Shown piece after piece: positions 50,827 through 59,634 of a stretch of DNA of 64,000 nt. The notes beneath the pieces were generated by a model, which saw only the letters and a list, made by a program, of their open reading frames with translations, ran no database searches and was not told the origin of the DNA. The stretch comes from Virgisporangium ochraceum (GTDB taxonomy: Bacteria > Actinomycetota > Actinomycetes > Mycobacteriales > Micromonosporaceae), in the NCBI RefSeq assembly GCF_016863655.1, contig NZ_BOPH01000020.1, positions 124,001-188,000 on the forward strand, given 5' to 3'. Position 1 is the first letter of the stretch; each line of letters opens with the position of its first letter. The position numbers were made by a program, and so were the translations under genes.

Positions 50827-52464
50827 ATGCCCGCCACCCATACGCAGGGGTACGGGCGGCACGGTCGGTCGATCGGCGCGTCACTCGGCGCCGTCCTCAT
50901 CGTGCTGCTCGCATCGCTCACGTTCGTCCCGAAGCCGGCCGCCGCCGCCACGGTCGACACCAACGCCTGGTACGTGCTGGTGAACCGGCACAGCGGCAAG
51001 GCCCTGGACCTGTACAACTTCGCCACCACCGACGGCGCCCCGATCGTCCAGTGGGCGCGCAACGACGGCAACCAGCAGCAGTGGCAGTTCGTCTCCTCGG
51101 GCGACGGCTACTACCGGCTGAAGTCCCGCCACAGCGGCAAGGTGCTCGACATCTTCGAGCGCTCCACCGCCGGCGGCGCCAACGTCGTGCAGTGGGCCGA
51201 CACCAACGGATGGAACCAGCAGTTCCGGCTCGCCGACTCGGCCGGCGGCTACGTGCGCCTGATCAACCGCAACAGCAACATGGCGCTCGAGGTGTGGGAA
51301 TGGTCCACAGCCGACGGTGGACGCGTTTCCCAGTTCGACGACCTGGGCGGCAACAACCAGCAGTGGCAGCTCGTCCAGATCGGCTCCACCCCCGGCAACC
51401 CCGGTACCGGCTGCGGTTCCGGTTCGTTCAACGCCGAGGTGACCGTCAGCGGCAGCACGTGGACCGCCCGCAACGGAAGCTCCACCGTCTACACCGGCAC
51501 CAGCATGCTGTCGGCGATGCAGGGCGCGGTCAACAGCCTCACCGCGGGCCGCACCAGCAAGCAGCGCGTGGTGGTGCGCGGGTCCGGCTCGATGAGCGCC
51601 GCGTCCCGGCTGTCGCTACCCAGCTACACCGTGCTCGACGTCTGCGGGACGATCAACGTCACCGGGTCCGGATCCGGCGACATGGCACCGGTCTACTCGC
51701 GCGGCACCACCCAGGTCGAGGTCCAGAACCTGAACATCACGGGCACGCCGGTCTACGGCATGTTCTTCCGCAACGTGAACAACCTGACGCTCGGCCGCAT
51801 CGACCTCCGGGTCGGCAGCGGGCTCGGGGTGCGCATCGACAACCACGGCGGCGACCGCGCGGTGAAGGTCCGCAACATCTCCATCGGCACCGTGTACGCG
51901 CAGGGCACGAGCTCGCACGGCGTGGAGACCTACGGCGTCGACGGCATCACCATCGGCACCGTGACCGCCCGCAACGTCGGCGAGTCCGGCCTGCTGTTCA
52001 ACGACACCATCAACGCCACGGTCGGCACCGTCGACGCGCAGAACGCCGGCGCCGGCACCGGGTACGCCGCGTTCCGCATGGCCAACCGCAACGGCCGCGT
52101 GGGCAGCGGCTACCCGACCAACATCCGGGTCGGCACCGTCATCGCCAGCGGTGGCGGCCGGGGCATCTTCTGCGTGTCCGAGAGCGGCGGCGCGGTGATC
52201 GACCGGGTCACGATCTCCAACACCGGCAACAACTCGGTGCTGATCGAGAACTGCTACAACGTGACCATCGCCGGCGTGTCCGGCACGATCACCGGTGGCG
52301 GCGAGGTGCGGGTCGCGGCGCGGTCGGAGTTCCCGATCTCGTCCGGGATCACGTTCCAGAACCTGACCGTCACGAACACGAACATCACCCAGAGCCCGTG
52401 CGGCGGCGCCAACAACGTCGTCCGCAACGTCACCCGGGTGAACTCGGCGCTGAACTGGTGCTAG
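50827..52464 (+). CDS. Secreted ricin-B lectin (CBM13) plus right-handed beta-helix protein
   Basis: 545 residues. Sec signal peptide to about residue 40; a beta-trefoil CBM13 lectin (about 45-185) with three repeats, each carrying a QQW/QQF signature: DGNQQQWQF, NGWNQQFRL, GGNNQQWQL. Then a pectate-lyase-like parallel beta-helix (about 195-545) with many NITxGxV turns and closing Cys residues. The lectin anchors it on a polysaccharide; catalytic residues are not assignable, so it may be a lyase, hydrolase or non-catalytic. ATG 50827 follows AAGGAGA. Confidence 0.85.
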   Translation: MPATHTQGYGRHGRSIGASLGAVLIVLLASLTFVPKPAAAATVDTNAWYVLVNRHSGKALDLYNFATTDGAPIVQWARNDGNQQQWQFVSSGDGYYRLKSRHSGKVLDIFERSTAGGANVVQWADTNGWNQQFRLADSAGGYVRLINRNSNMALEVWEWSTADGGRVSQFDDLGGNNQQWQLVQIGSTPGNPGTGCGSGSFNAEVTVSGSTWTARNGSSTVYTGTSMLSAMQGAVNSLTAGRTSKQRVVVRGSGSMSAASRLSLPSYTVLDVCGTINVTGSGSGDMAPVYSRGTTQVEVQNLNITGTPVYGMFFRNVNNLTLGRIDLRVGSGLGVRIDNHGGDRAVKVRNISIGTVYAQGTSSHGVETYGVDGITIGTVTARNVGESGLLFNDTINATVGTVDAQNAGAGTGYAAFRMANRNGRVGSGYPTNIRVGTVIASGGGRGIFCVSESGGAVIDRVTISNTGNNSVLIENCYNVTIAGVSGTITGGGEVRVAARSEFPISSGITFQNLTVTNTNITQSPCGGANNVVRNVTRVNSALNWC

Positions 52465-52466
52465 CC

Positions 52467-52500
52467 GACATGGGGAGCTCCGGACGGAGCTCCCCATGTC
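52467..52500. terminator. 15-bp stem-loop terminator between convergent genes
   Basis: Perfect stem 52467-52481 with 52486-52500, 4-nt loop GGAC. It lies three bases after the plus-strand gene's stop and touches the minus-strand gene's stop, so it can serve both directions. Confidence 0.8.
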
Positions 52501-52723
52501 ACGGCATCGCGTCGCGGCGCAGGCTCACCCGCCACCACGTCCCGTTGAACAGCGCATCGACCCTGATCTGCTCGTCGTCGACACCCTCGACGCCGAAGCC
52601 GGCCCGCCCGGGTTGGGGGTTCAGCGTGAACCCCGCCTCGGTGAACCAGTTCAGGGCGTCGGACCGGGCGTCGGAGGGCCGCCGCGCCTCGGCGATGACC
52701 ACCCACTCACCGATCTCGTCCAC
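52499..52723 (-). CDS. Small protein of unknown function
   Basis: 74 residues with alternating strands (GEWVVIAEAR, AGFTLNP, GTWWRVSLRRD); no membrane segment. GTG 52723, weak ribosome binding site, 15 nt downstream of the membrane BNR gene and probably in its operon. It ends in the shared terminator. Compositionally it behaves like a real protein, but no family is recognised. Confidence 0.55.
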   Translation of the reverse strand: MDEIGEWVVIAEARRPSDARSDALNWFTEAGFTLNPQPGRAGFGVEGVDDEQIRVDALFNGTWWRVSLRRDAMP

Positions 52724-52738
52724 GGAGCAGATTGTGTA

Positions 52739-54073
52739 TCACGGCACCACGTGGCGGGTCCACCGGAGTCCGTCGGTCGAGCGGTAGACGGCCTCGTCGT
52801 CACGGGCGACGTAGACCCCCGGCACGGTCGTGGTGACGAGGCCGGTGGTCCTGTGGTCGCGGGTCAGCTTGTCGCCGAGCCCGGTCACCGCACCGCCCTT
52901 CCGGTAGGTCCGACCGTCGTCGCTGCTCGTGTACCGCTCGAACGGCGCCGCGTAGTTGCGCAGGTACCGGTCCGTCGACATCAGCACCACGTGCGTGCCG
53001 TCTCCGGCGACGTAGGACTCGGCGACGCCGAGGGCGCCGTCGGGGAGCGTCCGGTCGGGGTCGACCCGCTCCCAGGTCCGGCCGCCGTTGACCGTGCGGT
53101 AGACGCGCTTCTTCGACTCCGTCGGGGAGACCGTCGGGTTCGGGCCGGTCGGTCGCACCGGGTAGGAGTCGCTGACGATGGCGTACCCGGTGACACCGTC
53201 GACGGAGACCGGGGCGAAGAGGTCGTCCGGCGGGGTGTGCGTGGTCCAGGTGCGGCCACGGTCGGCGGTGGTGGCGACGAGGAACCTGTTGGTCGCGGGG
53301 TCGGAACCGATGAGCCAGAACCCCGCCGACTGCGGCAGCTGCCTGATCGTGAACATCCTGAGGTCCGGCTGCTTCCGCAGCGGCGCCGCGCGCGCGTTCG
53401 CCGGGTCGAAGGCGATCAGGCTCGCGCACGGGTCGTCCCTGACCTGCCGGCACTCGATCCAGCCGCCGGCCGGTACGGCGTCGACCGGTGCGGTGACCTC
53501 GCGCACGTCCACCCAGGTCCGGCCGCCGTCGGTGCTGATCCTCCGCTGGGACAGCATCTTCGGGCTTTCCGGGTCGGCGTCGACGTAGTCGGGGTTGGGC
53601 GTCGTCACCATATGGTGGAGCACCCCGGCGGCGGGCACCTCCACCTCGTAGTTCAACGCGTCGCCGAAGGGCTCCTGGCGGACGGTCCAGGTCGCGCCGC
53701 CGTCGTCGGAGCCGACGAGGCGGTAGGAGCACTGCTCCTTCACCCTGCAGACGGTCTTCACCGCGTACAGGTGGTCGGCGTCGGTCGCCACGGCCGTCAC
53801 GAGTCCGCCGTCGGTCAGCCACCCCGGCGGCGGCTCCTCCCCCGTCGCGTCCGGGCGCGGGTCGCGGGCCACGCGGTTGTCGCCCGCCGATCCCAGCAGG
53901 TCGACGCCGACGAGCGCGACGACGAGGGCGGCGGCGATGCCGGCGGCCGCGAACGTCGCGACGCGTCGACGCTGCCGGCGCCATCCCGCGGCGTAGACCG
54001 CGTCGGCGGAGAGCCGGCTGGCCGGCATGGCGGTTCCGGCCGCGTCCTTGAAACGATCCTCGATCCGGTTCAC
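52739..54073 (-). CDS. Membrane-anchored BNR/sialidase-like propeller, probable sigma-factor partner
   Basis: 444 residues. Cytoplasmic N-terminus of about 40 residues, basic stretch RRQRRR, one transmembrane helix (about 42-64), then an extracytoplasmic propeller with repeated Asp boxes (GSDDGGATWTV, STDGGRTWVD, TADRGRTWTT, TVNGGRTWER). GTG 54073 overlaps the sigma factor stop by 4 nt, the usual position of an anti-sigma factor. The short cytoplasmic part could hold the sigma factor, and the propeller could sense an external ligand; this is inference, since no known anti-sigma motif (such as HxxxCxxC) is present. Confidence 0.82.
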   Translation of the reverse strand: MNRIEDRFKDAAGTAMPASRLSADAVYAAGWRRQRRRVATFAAAGIAAALVVALVGVDLLGSAGDNRVARDPRPDATGEEPPPGWLTDGGLVTAVATDADHLYAVKTVCRVKEQCSYRLVGSDDGGATWTVRQEPFGDALNYEVEVPAAGVLHHMVTTPNPDYVDADPESPKMLSQRRISTDGGRTWVDVREVTAPVDAVPAGGWIECRQVRDDPCASLIAFDPANARAAPLRKQPDLRMFTIRQLPQSAGFWLIGSDPATNRFLVATTADRGRTWTTHTPPDDLFAPVSVDGVTGYAIVSDSYPVRPTGPNPTVSPTESKKRVYRTVNGGRTWERVDPDRTLPDGALGVAESYVAGDGTHVVLMSTDRYLRNYAAPFERYTSSDDGRTYRKGGAVTGLGDKLTRDHRTTGLVTTTVPGVYVARDDEAVYRSTDGLRWTRHVVP

Positions 54074-54594
54074 CGTGTGCCCTCCACCGTCGTCAGGTCC
54101 CCGTTCTCGGCGAGCAGGTCCCGCAGTTTCGCGAGCCCGCGCGCGGCCTGGCTGCGAACCGTCCCGGGGGAACATCCGAGCGTCTGCGCGGTCGCCGCCA
54201 CGTCGAGGTCCTGGTAGTAGCGGCATACGAGGACCGCACGCTGGCGCGGCGGCAGCCGGCGCAGCGCGGACAGGAAGGCCGCCCGGTCGTCGGTCCCCTC
54301 GCCGGCGACCGCGAGGTCGGGCGGATCGGCGACGGACCGTTCGCGCCGGCGCCACACCTTGCGCAGGTCGGAGAAGTACGCCCGCATGAGACACGTGCGC
54401 ACGAACGCGTCGAGGGCCTGCCGGTCGCGGACCTTGCGCCAGTTCACCGCCAGCCGCATGAACGCGCTCTGGGTCAGGTCGTCGGCCCAGTGCCAGTCTC
54501 CGCACAGCATGTAGGCGGTCCGGCGCACCGTGTCGCGCCGGGCCACGAAGTACTCACGAAACTGTCTGTGCTCTTCCGGGTCCTCGCTCGGCAT
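54070..54594 (-). CDS. SigE-family ECF RNA polymerase sigma factor
   Basis: 174 residues. Region 2: FREYFVARRDTVRRTAYMLC then GDWHWADDLTQSAFMRLAVNW; region 4: LRRLPPRQRAVLVCRYYQDL then DVAATAQTLGCSPGTVRSQA. This is the streptomycete SigE-like (ECF SigE-family, about 170 aa) pattern. ATG 54594 is preceded by GAGGAGGT. It overlaps its putative membrane partner by 4 nt and is divergent from an MFS permease, a possible target. Confidence 0.92.
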   Translation of the reverse strand: MPSEDPEEHRQFREYFVARRDTVRRTAYMLCGDWHWADDLTQSAFMRLAVNWRKVRDRQALDAFVRTCLMRAYFSDLRKVWRRRERSVADPPDLAVAGEGTDDRAAFLSALRRLPPRQRAVLVCRYYQDLDVAATAQTLGCSPGTVRSQAARGLAKLRDLLAENGDLTTVEGTR

Positions 54595-54650
54595 CGCACC
54601 TCCTCGTCACTAGGTGCGCGACGGCCCTTCATTGTGTTGCATGTACATCC

Positions 54651-55811
54651 ATGAGAGTTCTGCTGGCGTACGCCGGCTTCGTGCTCGCCGGCCTGTCCGC
54701 GGGTGTCAGCGGGGTGCTGCTGCCGGCCCAGATCGACGACTACGGCGTCGACAAGGCGGTGGTCGGGCTGACGTTCTTCACCGGCGCGGCCGGCTTCTTC
54801 CTGGCCGGTGCCGCCGCCGGCCCGCTGCTGCACCGGTTCGGCGTCCGCGCGACGCTCGCGGCCGGCGGCGCCGCGGTCGTCCTGTCGTGGCTGTACCTCG
54901 CGACCAGGCCGGTGTTCCTGGTGCTCGTGCTGGTGCAGCTGGTGCTGGGGTTCGGCATCGGTGTCCTGGAGTCGGTGCTCAACGTCTACCTGGCCGGCCT
55001 CCCACGGTCGACCGTGCTGCTCAACCGGTTGCACGCGTTCTTCGGCGTGGGCGCGCTCCTCGGTCCGCTGCTCGCCGCCTGGATGCTCGGCTTCGCCCGC
55101 TGGCCGATGGTGTACCTGGTACTGGCGCTGGTGGCGGTCCCGGTGATCGCCGGCTACCTGCTGACCTACCCGCGTCAGGAGCCGCCCGGCGAGGAGCGGC
55201 CGGCGTTGCTGCGTCACGCGGTCCGGGTTCCGGCCGTGCTGTTCGCCGGCGCGTTCCTCACCGTCTACGTTGGACTGGAGATCGGCGTCGGCAACTGGGC
55301 CTACAGCCTTCTCACCGAGGAGCACGGCCAGGGTCCGCTCGCGGCGGGGTGGTCGGTGAGCGGCTACTGGTTGGGGTTGACGCTGGGCCGTTTCATCATC
55401 AGCCCCGTCGCGGGCAGGGTCGGTCTGTCGGCTGCGGGCACGTCGTTCGTCTGTCTTTTCGGGGTGACGGGCACAGCCCTGCTCGGATGGCTGGCGCCGG
55501 CCGGGGTGGTGGTGACTGTGGCGCTCGTGCTCATGGGGTGCTTCCTGGGCCCACTGTTCCCCACGGCGATCGCGGTCGTTCCCGACGTGGTCGAGCCGCG
55601 GCTGGTCCCCACGGCCATCGGTGTGGTCAACGGCTTCTCCGTGGTGGGTGGTGCGCTGTTCCCCTGGTTCGCGGGCGCGCTGGCCCAGGGCATGGGCGTG
55701 TGGACGCTGCTGCCGTTCACCACCGTGCTCGCCGTCGCCCAGCTGCTGCTGTGGCGTGCGGTCGTCACGCGGATGCGCATTCCCCAGCGCCCGTCGGAGG
55801 CGGCGACGTAG
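54651..55811 (+). CDS. MFS transporter, sugar permease-like
   Basis: 386 residues, about 12 transmembrane segments: LLAYAGFVLAGLSAGVSGVLLP at the start, LVLGFGIGVLESVLNVYLAG and GLEIGVGNWAYSLLTEEHG in the middle, as in the fucose-permease-like MFS group. ATG 54651 has no good ribosome binding site. It is 56 nt from, and divergent to, the SigE-family gene. A sugar or related solute is the family expectation. Confidence 0.83.
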   Translation: MRVLLAYAGFVLAGLSAGVSGVLLPAQIDDYGVDKAVVGLTFFTGAAGFFLAGAAAGPLLHRFGVRATLAAGGAAVVLSWLYLATRPVFLVLVLVQLVLGFGIGVLESVLNVYLAGLPRSTVLLNRLHAFFGVGALLGPLLAAWMLGFARWPMVYLVLALVAVPVIAGYLLTYPRQEPPGEERPALLRHAVRVPAVLFAGAFLTVYVGLEIGVGNWAYSLLTEEHGQGPLAAGWSVSGYWLGLTLGRFIISPVAGRVGLSAAGTSFVCLFGVTGTALLGWLAPAGVVVTVALVLMGCFLGPLFPTAIAVVPDVVEPRLVPTAIGVVNGFSVVGGALFPWFAGALAQGMGVWTLLPFTTVLAVAQLLLWRAVVTRMRIPQRPSEAAT

Positions 55812-55851
55812 CCTGGGTCTGCGACCGCGACCTGACAGCAGGGGGTGTTCG

Positions 55852-57069
55852 ATGACTCTGCTCGACGAGCCCCGTCGCGACGGCGACCCGGGCGCTCCGC
55901 CGGTCGGTCGGCGGTCGGCCGTCGGTGACGTCCTCATCTCCGCGGGCAACGCCGAACCGGCTCTCGCGACGCGCACCGGTGAGCGCGGGGTCTACGCGGC
56001 CCTCGGCGTCACTGTCATCGCGGTCGGTGTCATCGCGGCGGCGACGTCGATCAGCGCGCTCGCCACCGCGACCGACCTGTCGTGGTGGCTCATCGTGCCC
56101 GTCGGCGTGTTCTGGGGTCTCACGCTGTTCGCGTTCGACCGCGGCGTCATCCTCGGCGCGCCGCGGCGGGTCGACACCGGCGGCCTGTCCTCGGTGGTCC
56201 CGTACGTGGGCCGGATGCTGGTGAGCGTCTTCATCGGTGTCGTCGTCGCCGACTTCGCCTGCATGGTGCTGTTCGCACCCGACATCGAGGCGCGCCTCGC
56301 GGAGACCAACGCCAGCCGGTACACCGCCGTCGTCGAGACCGAGCAGCGGGCCGTGGAGAGCCGGCTCGTCGTCGAGGAGGAGGCGGTGCGGCAACGCACC
56401 GAGGCGCTGCGCGTCCTGGAGGCCGAGTACGCCGCCGCGCAGCGCGCCGCCGACCAGGAGATGCAGGGCACCGGCGGCACCCGCCTGATCGGGCAGGGCC
56501 AGGTGTGGCAGCGAAAGCAGGCGCACGCCGACACGGTGCGGGCCAACCGCGACAAGGCCGTCGCAGACCTGGCGACCGCACAGGCCACATTGGACGAACG
56601 CCGGGCCGAGGTGTCGGCCGAGGCCGACGAGACCGCCGCCGCGGCACAGACCCGGGCCGCCGACGTGCACGGCGCGACCGGTCTGCTGTCGCGGCACGAG
56701 GCGATGGTCGACCTGGTACGCCACGACACCGGTGCGCTGATCCTGCTCCTGATGGTGACGATCGTGTTCCTCGCCGTCGACCTGCTGCCGGTGCTCGGCA
56801 AGCTGATGACCGGCAACACCGTGTACGAACAGGAACGGCGCGAACGGGCCCGCGACATCCTGCACCAGCTGGAGATCGAGCGGGAGATCCGCAGTGCCCA
56901 GCACGACGAGCGCGTCACCGAGGACGCCACCCTCCGCGCCGACGTCGAGCGGGCCCGTAGCCTCGCCGAGCGGCGGGTGGCCCAACAGGCGCTGGAGTAC
57001 GAGACCGAGTTCAAGCTCGCCCGGCTCCAGCGCCAGCACAACGACCGCATGACGTCCCTGATGCGGTGA
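55852..57069 (+). CDS. DUF4407 membrane protein with long coiled coil
   Basis: 405 residues. Three N-terminal transmembrane helices (about 45-70, 76-96, 112-138), a coiled-coil region (about 150-270, rich in A, E, R, Q), a fourth helix (about 290-315: ALILLLMVTIVFLAVDLLP) and a charged C-terminal helix. This is the DUF4407 layout; function unknown, with roles in membrane organisation suspected. ATG 55852 behind AGGGGG, 40 nt after the MFS gene. Confidence 0.85.
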   Translation: MTLLDEPRRDGDPGAPPVGRRSAVGDVLISAGNAEPALATRTGERGVYAALGVTVIAVGVIAAATSISALATATDLSWWLIVPVGVFWGLTLFAFDRGVILGAPRRVDTGGLSSVVPYVGRMLVSVFIGVVVADFACMVLFAPDIEARLAETNASRYTAVVETEQRAVESRLVVEEEAVRQRTEALRVLEAEYAAAQRAADQEMQGTGGTRLIGQGQVWQRKQAHADTVRANRDKAVADLATAQATLDERRAEVSAEADETAAAAQTRAADVHGATGLLSRHEAMVDLVRHDTGALILLLMVTIVFLAVDLLPVLGKLMTGNTVYEQERRERARDILHQLEIEREIRSAQHDERVTEDATLRADVERARSLAERRVAQQALEYETEFKLARLQRQHNDRMTSLMR

Positions 57070-57072
57070 AGC

Positions 57073-57110
57073 GCTGACGCGCCCCGCGGGTCAGCGCGGG
57101 GCGCGTCAGC
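57073..57110 (+). terminator. 15-bp GC-rich stem-loop after DUF4407 gene
   Basis: Stem 57073-57087 with 57096-57110, 8-nt loop, starting 3 nt after the stop codon. No T tract follows, as is usual for actinobacterial terminators. Confidence 0.75.
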
Positions 57111-57170
57111 CTTACCGGCCCGTCCGGGCGACGCTCGGTCGATGCGGCCGAAGGGCGTAGGGTCACGCGG

Positions 57171-58001
57171 ATGGAGCTCCACGTCGCGGTCACCGGGGCC
57201 GGCGCGGGCATCGGTGCGGCCACCGTCGGTGCGCTCGTGGCCGCCGGTGCCCGGGTCAGCGCCGGCGATCTCGTCGGCGACGCGGCGCGCTCGGTGGCCG
57301 GGGCCGCGGCCCGGCGCGGTCCGGGCGACGCCGCGGGCTTCGACCTCGACGTGACCGGCACCGCCAGCTACCGCGCGTTCCTCGCCGCGGCGCGCGAGCG
57401 GTTCGGTCCGCTGGACGTGCTCGTCGGCAACGCCGGGGTCATGTGGGTCGGGCCGTTCGCCGCGGAGCCCGAGGAGGTGACCCGCCGGCAGCTCGACGTC
57501 AACGTGCACGGCGTCATCCGCGGGGCGCGGCTGGCCGTGCCGGACATGGTCGCGCGCGGACGCGGTCACCTCGTCACGATCGCGTCCGCGGCGAGCCGGG
57601 TGGCCCCGGCGGGCGAGGCGACGTACGCCGCCACGAAGCACGCCGTGCTCGGGTACTGCACCGCGCTGCGGGCCGAGCTGCGGGGCACCGGCGTGCGGGT
57701 CTCGGTCGTCCTGCCGACCGTGGTGGAGACGGAGCTCGCGGCGGGCACCGCACACGGACGGGTGCGCCGCCTGCGTCCCGACGATGTGGCCGCGGCGGTA
57801 CTGGCCACCGTCCGACGGCCGCGACCGGAGGTATGGGTGCCCCGGCGGGTGGCCGCCCTGGTGCGCCTGCGCGACGTGCTGCCGGGCCGGCTGCGGGAGG
57901 CGATGGTGCGGGCGATGGTCCCCGACCAGGTGGCCGCGACCGACCCGGCCGTCCGCGCGGAGTACCACCGGCGGGTCCTGGGGAATGTCAAGGATGATTG
58001 A
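57171..58001 (+). CDS. Short-chain dehydrogenase/reductase
   Basis: 276 residues, classical SDR: cofactor motif TGAGAGIG (residues 8-15), NAG in VLVGNAGVMW, Ser in TIASAASR and the active-site YAATK. Aspartate in SAGDL after the second strand favours NAD(H) over NADP(H). Its stop lies inside the -35 element of the next gene. Substrate unknown. Confidence 0.92.
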   Translation: MELHVAVTGAGAGIGAATVGALVAAGARVSAGDLVGDAARSVAGAAARRGPGDAAGFDLDVTGTASYRAFLAAARERFGPLDVLVGNAGVMWVGPFAAEPEEVTRRQLDVNVHGVIRGARLAVPDMVARGRGHLVTIASAASRVAPAGEATYAATKHAVLGYCTALRAELRGTGVRVSVVLPTVVETELAAGTAHGRVRRLRPDDVAAAVLATVRRPRPEVWVPRRVAALVRLRDVLPGRLREAMVRAMVPDQVAATDPAVRAEYHRRVLGNVKDD

Positions 58002-58050
58002 CATCATGTCCGCTCCGACATACCTTGGCTGATGTCAAGGCTGCTTAACA
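57986..58050 (+). promoter_or_regulatory. Promoter with three TGTC-type operators (probable XRE autoregulation)
   Basis: Promoter TTGACA (57998-58003)-N17-TACCTT (58021-58026). Three related inverted repeats overlie it: TGTCAA-N6-TTGACA (57986-58003, perfect arms), ATGTC-N6-GACAT (58006-58021, perfect arms) and TGTCAA-N6-TTAACA (58033-58050, one mismatch). They cover the -35, the spacer and the start site. The XRE regulator two genes downstream is the natural candidate to bind. Confidence 0.7.
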
Positions 58051-58061
58051 TCGGAGCGCTC

Positions 58062-58505
58062 ATGTCGTACGAGGAGAAGGGCTCGTGGGTGTACCTGATC
58101 GTGGTCACGGGCACCTGCGCCGCCTACGTCGCCATGGTCCTGAGCCGGGCCGACGGTGGCCCGCTCACCGACGTGGCCTACCGGTCGCCGATGCTGTGGA
58201 GCATGGGTGTGGCCATGGTGCTGGCGATCATCGTCCGGATCCTGGTCGAGATGGTCCGGCCCAGTGAGACGTACCGCAAGGACGTGCGTGACCGCGACAT
58301 CGGCCGCTTCGGCGAGTACGTCGGCGGAAGCGTGCTGGCCATCGGCATGCTCGTCCCGTTCGCGTTGACCCTCCTCGCCGCCGACCACTTCTGGATCGCC
58401 AACGCGATGTACGCGGCGTTCGCCGTGGCCTCCCTGGTCGGCGCCGCCGCGCGCGTGGTCGCCTACCGCCGGGGCATGGGCGCCTGGATGAGCCGGACCG
58501 GCTGA
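58062..58505 (+). CDS. Four-helix membrane protein paired with XRE regulator
   Basis: 147 residues, about four transmembrane segments (9-28, 45-68, 85-105, 110-130) with a charged loop RPSETYRKDVRDRDIGR between the second and third. Start ATG 58062 with GGAG 6 nt upstream; an in-frame ATG at 58032 sits at the predicted transcription start and beside an operator, so it is less likely. Separated by 4 nt from a small XRE regulator, a recurrent actinobacterial pair whose membrane protein is uncharacterised. Confidence 0.8.
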   Translation: MSYEEKGSWVYLIVVTGTCAAYVAMVLSRADGGPLTDVAYRSPMLWSMGVAMVLAIIVRILVEMVRPSETYRKDVRDRDIGRFGEYVGGSVLAIGMLVPFALTLLAADHFWIANAMYAAFAVASLVGAAARVVAYRRGMGAWMSRTG

Positions 58506-58509
58506 CCGC

Positions 58510-58752
58510 GTGGGCAAACCGACCCGGGTGACCAACTCGATCCGCCGGCTGCGGTTCGAGCACGGGGAGATGACGCAGGCCGAACTGGCCCGCCGCATCG
58601 ACGTCACCCGCCAGACCGTGATCGCGATCGAGCAGGCCCGGTACTCGCCGTCGCTGGAGATGGCGTTCCAGATCGCGGCCGTGTTCAAGGTCCCGATCGA
58701 CCAGGTCTTCCACTACGACGACGCGGGTGTCCCCAAACCGACAGAAGGCTGA
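58510..58752 (+). CDS. Small XRE-family (YozG-like) regulator
   Basis: 80 residues, almost only an HTH_3 domain: IRRLRFEHGEMTQAELARRI then DVTRQTVIAIEQARYSPSLE and the tail IDQVFHYDD. GTG 58510, 4 nt after the membrane protein. Short XRE proteins of this sort usually repress their own operon; the three repeats upstream of the membrane protein gene are proposed as its sites. Confidence 0.88.
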   Translation: MGKPTRVTNSIRRLRFEHGEMTQAELARRIDVTRQTVIAIEQARYSPSLEMAFQIAAVFKVPIDQVFHYDDAGVPKPTEG

Positions 58753-58863
58753 CCTGCGTACTCCGCGAGCCATGTGAATCCCCGTCGAAATCCGCGCAAC
58801 CAACGACGCAACGATTTCGTACCCGTCGATGTAGATCGACAGGTCGCGCTTTCCGGGGGATAC

Positions 58864-59634
58864 ATGGCAGAGGTAGAGCATTTCACGTACGGGTCGGTGA
58901 ATCCCGTACTCGCGTTCGTGCTGTCGTTCCTGGGCTCGCTGCTCAGCCTGGTCCTGGCGCGCCGGGCCCGCGACGCGCGCGGTTTCACCAGGGTGCGCTT
59001 TCTCATCCTGTCGGCGCTGTCGCTGGGTGGCACCGGAATCTGGCTCATGCACTTCATGGCAATGGTCGGTTTCGATGTTCCGGAATCACCGGTGCGGTAC
59101 GACCTGCTCATCACCGTGTTGAGTTTCGCGATCGCGGTCGTCATCGTCGCTGTCGGACTTTTCACGGCGGTCTTCACCCGACCCGGTGCCCTGAAGATCC
59201 TCGCCGGCGGCTTCGTCACCGGCGTCGGGATCGCCGCCATGCACTACACCGGCATGCTCGCCATGGACGTCGGCGGGAGGATCTCGTTCGACCTCGGCTA
59301 CGTCGCCGCGTCGGTGGGCATCGCGGTCGTCGCGGCGACCACCGCGTTGTGCTTCGCCGCCGTCGTGCGGGGCGCGGCCGCGACGGTCGGCGCCGCCCTG
59401 CTCATGGCGGTCGCGGTGTGCAGCATGCACTACACCGGCATGCGGGCGATCCAGGTCCGGCTCACCGACCCCGGTGCGCGCGTGCACGGGCTGGAGGCGT
59501 TCGAACTGCTCGCGCCGATCGCTGTCATCGCGTGTGTGATGATCATGGGACTGGCGTACGCGGCCGTGAGCACGACGCCCCACACGGAGCGTGCCGCCGT
59601 CACGGGCCACCTCGAACGGACCCGAACAGGGTAG
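58864..59634 (+). CDS. MHYT-domain integral membrane sensor
   Basis: 256 residues, seven transmembrane helices and three MHYT-type motifs: LMHFMAM (about residue 61), AAMHYTGMLAM (about 124) and CSMHYTGMRAI (about 190). The Met/His side chains are predicted to bind copper or another metal near the outer face and sense O2, CO or NO. No GGDEF, EAL or kinase output domain is attached, so it is a stand-alone sensor or metal protein. ATG 58864 follows GGGGGA. The last 35 nt overlap the convergent gene. Confidence 0.88.
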   Translation: MAEVEHFTYGSVNPVLAFVLSFLGSLLSLVLARRARDARGFTRVRFLILSALSLGGTGIWLMHFMAMVGFDVPESPVRYDLLITVLSFAIAVVIVAVGLFTAVFTRPGALKILAGGFVTGVGIAAMHYTGMLAMDVGGRISFDLGYVAASVGIAVVAATTALCFAAVVRGAAATVGAALLMAVAVCSMHYTGMRAIQVRLTDPGARVHGLEAFELLAPIAVIACVMIMGLAYAAVSTTPHTERAAVTGHLERTRTG

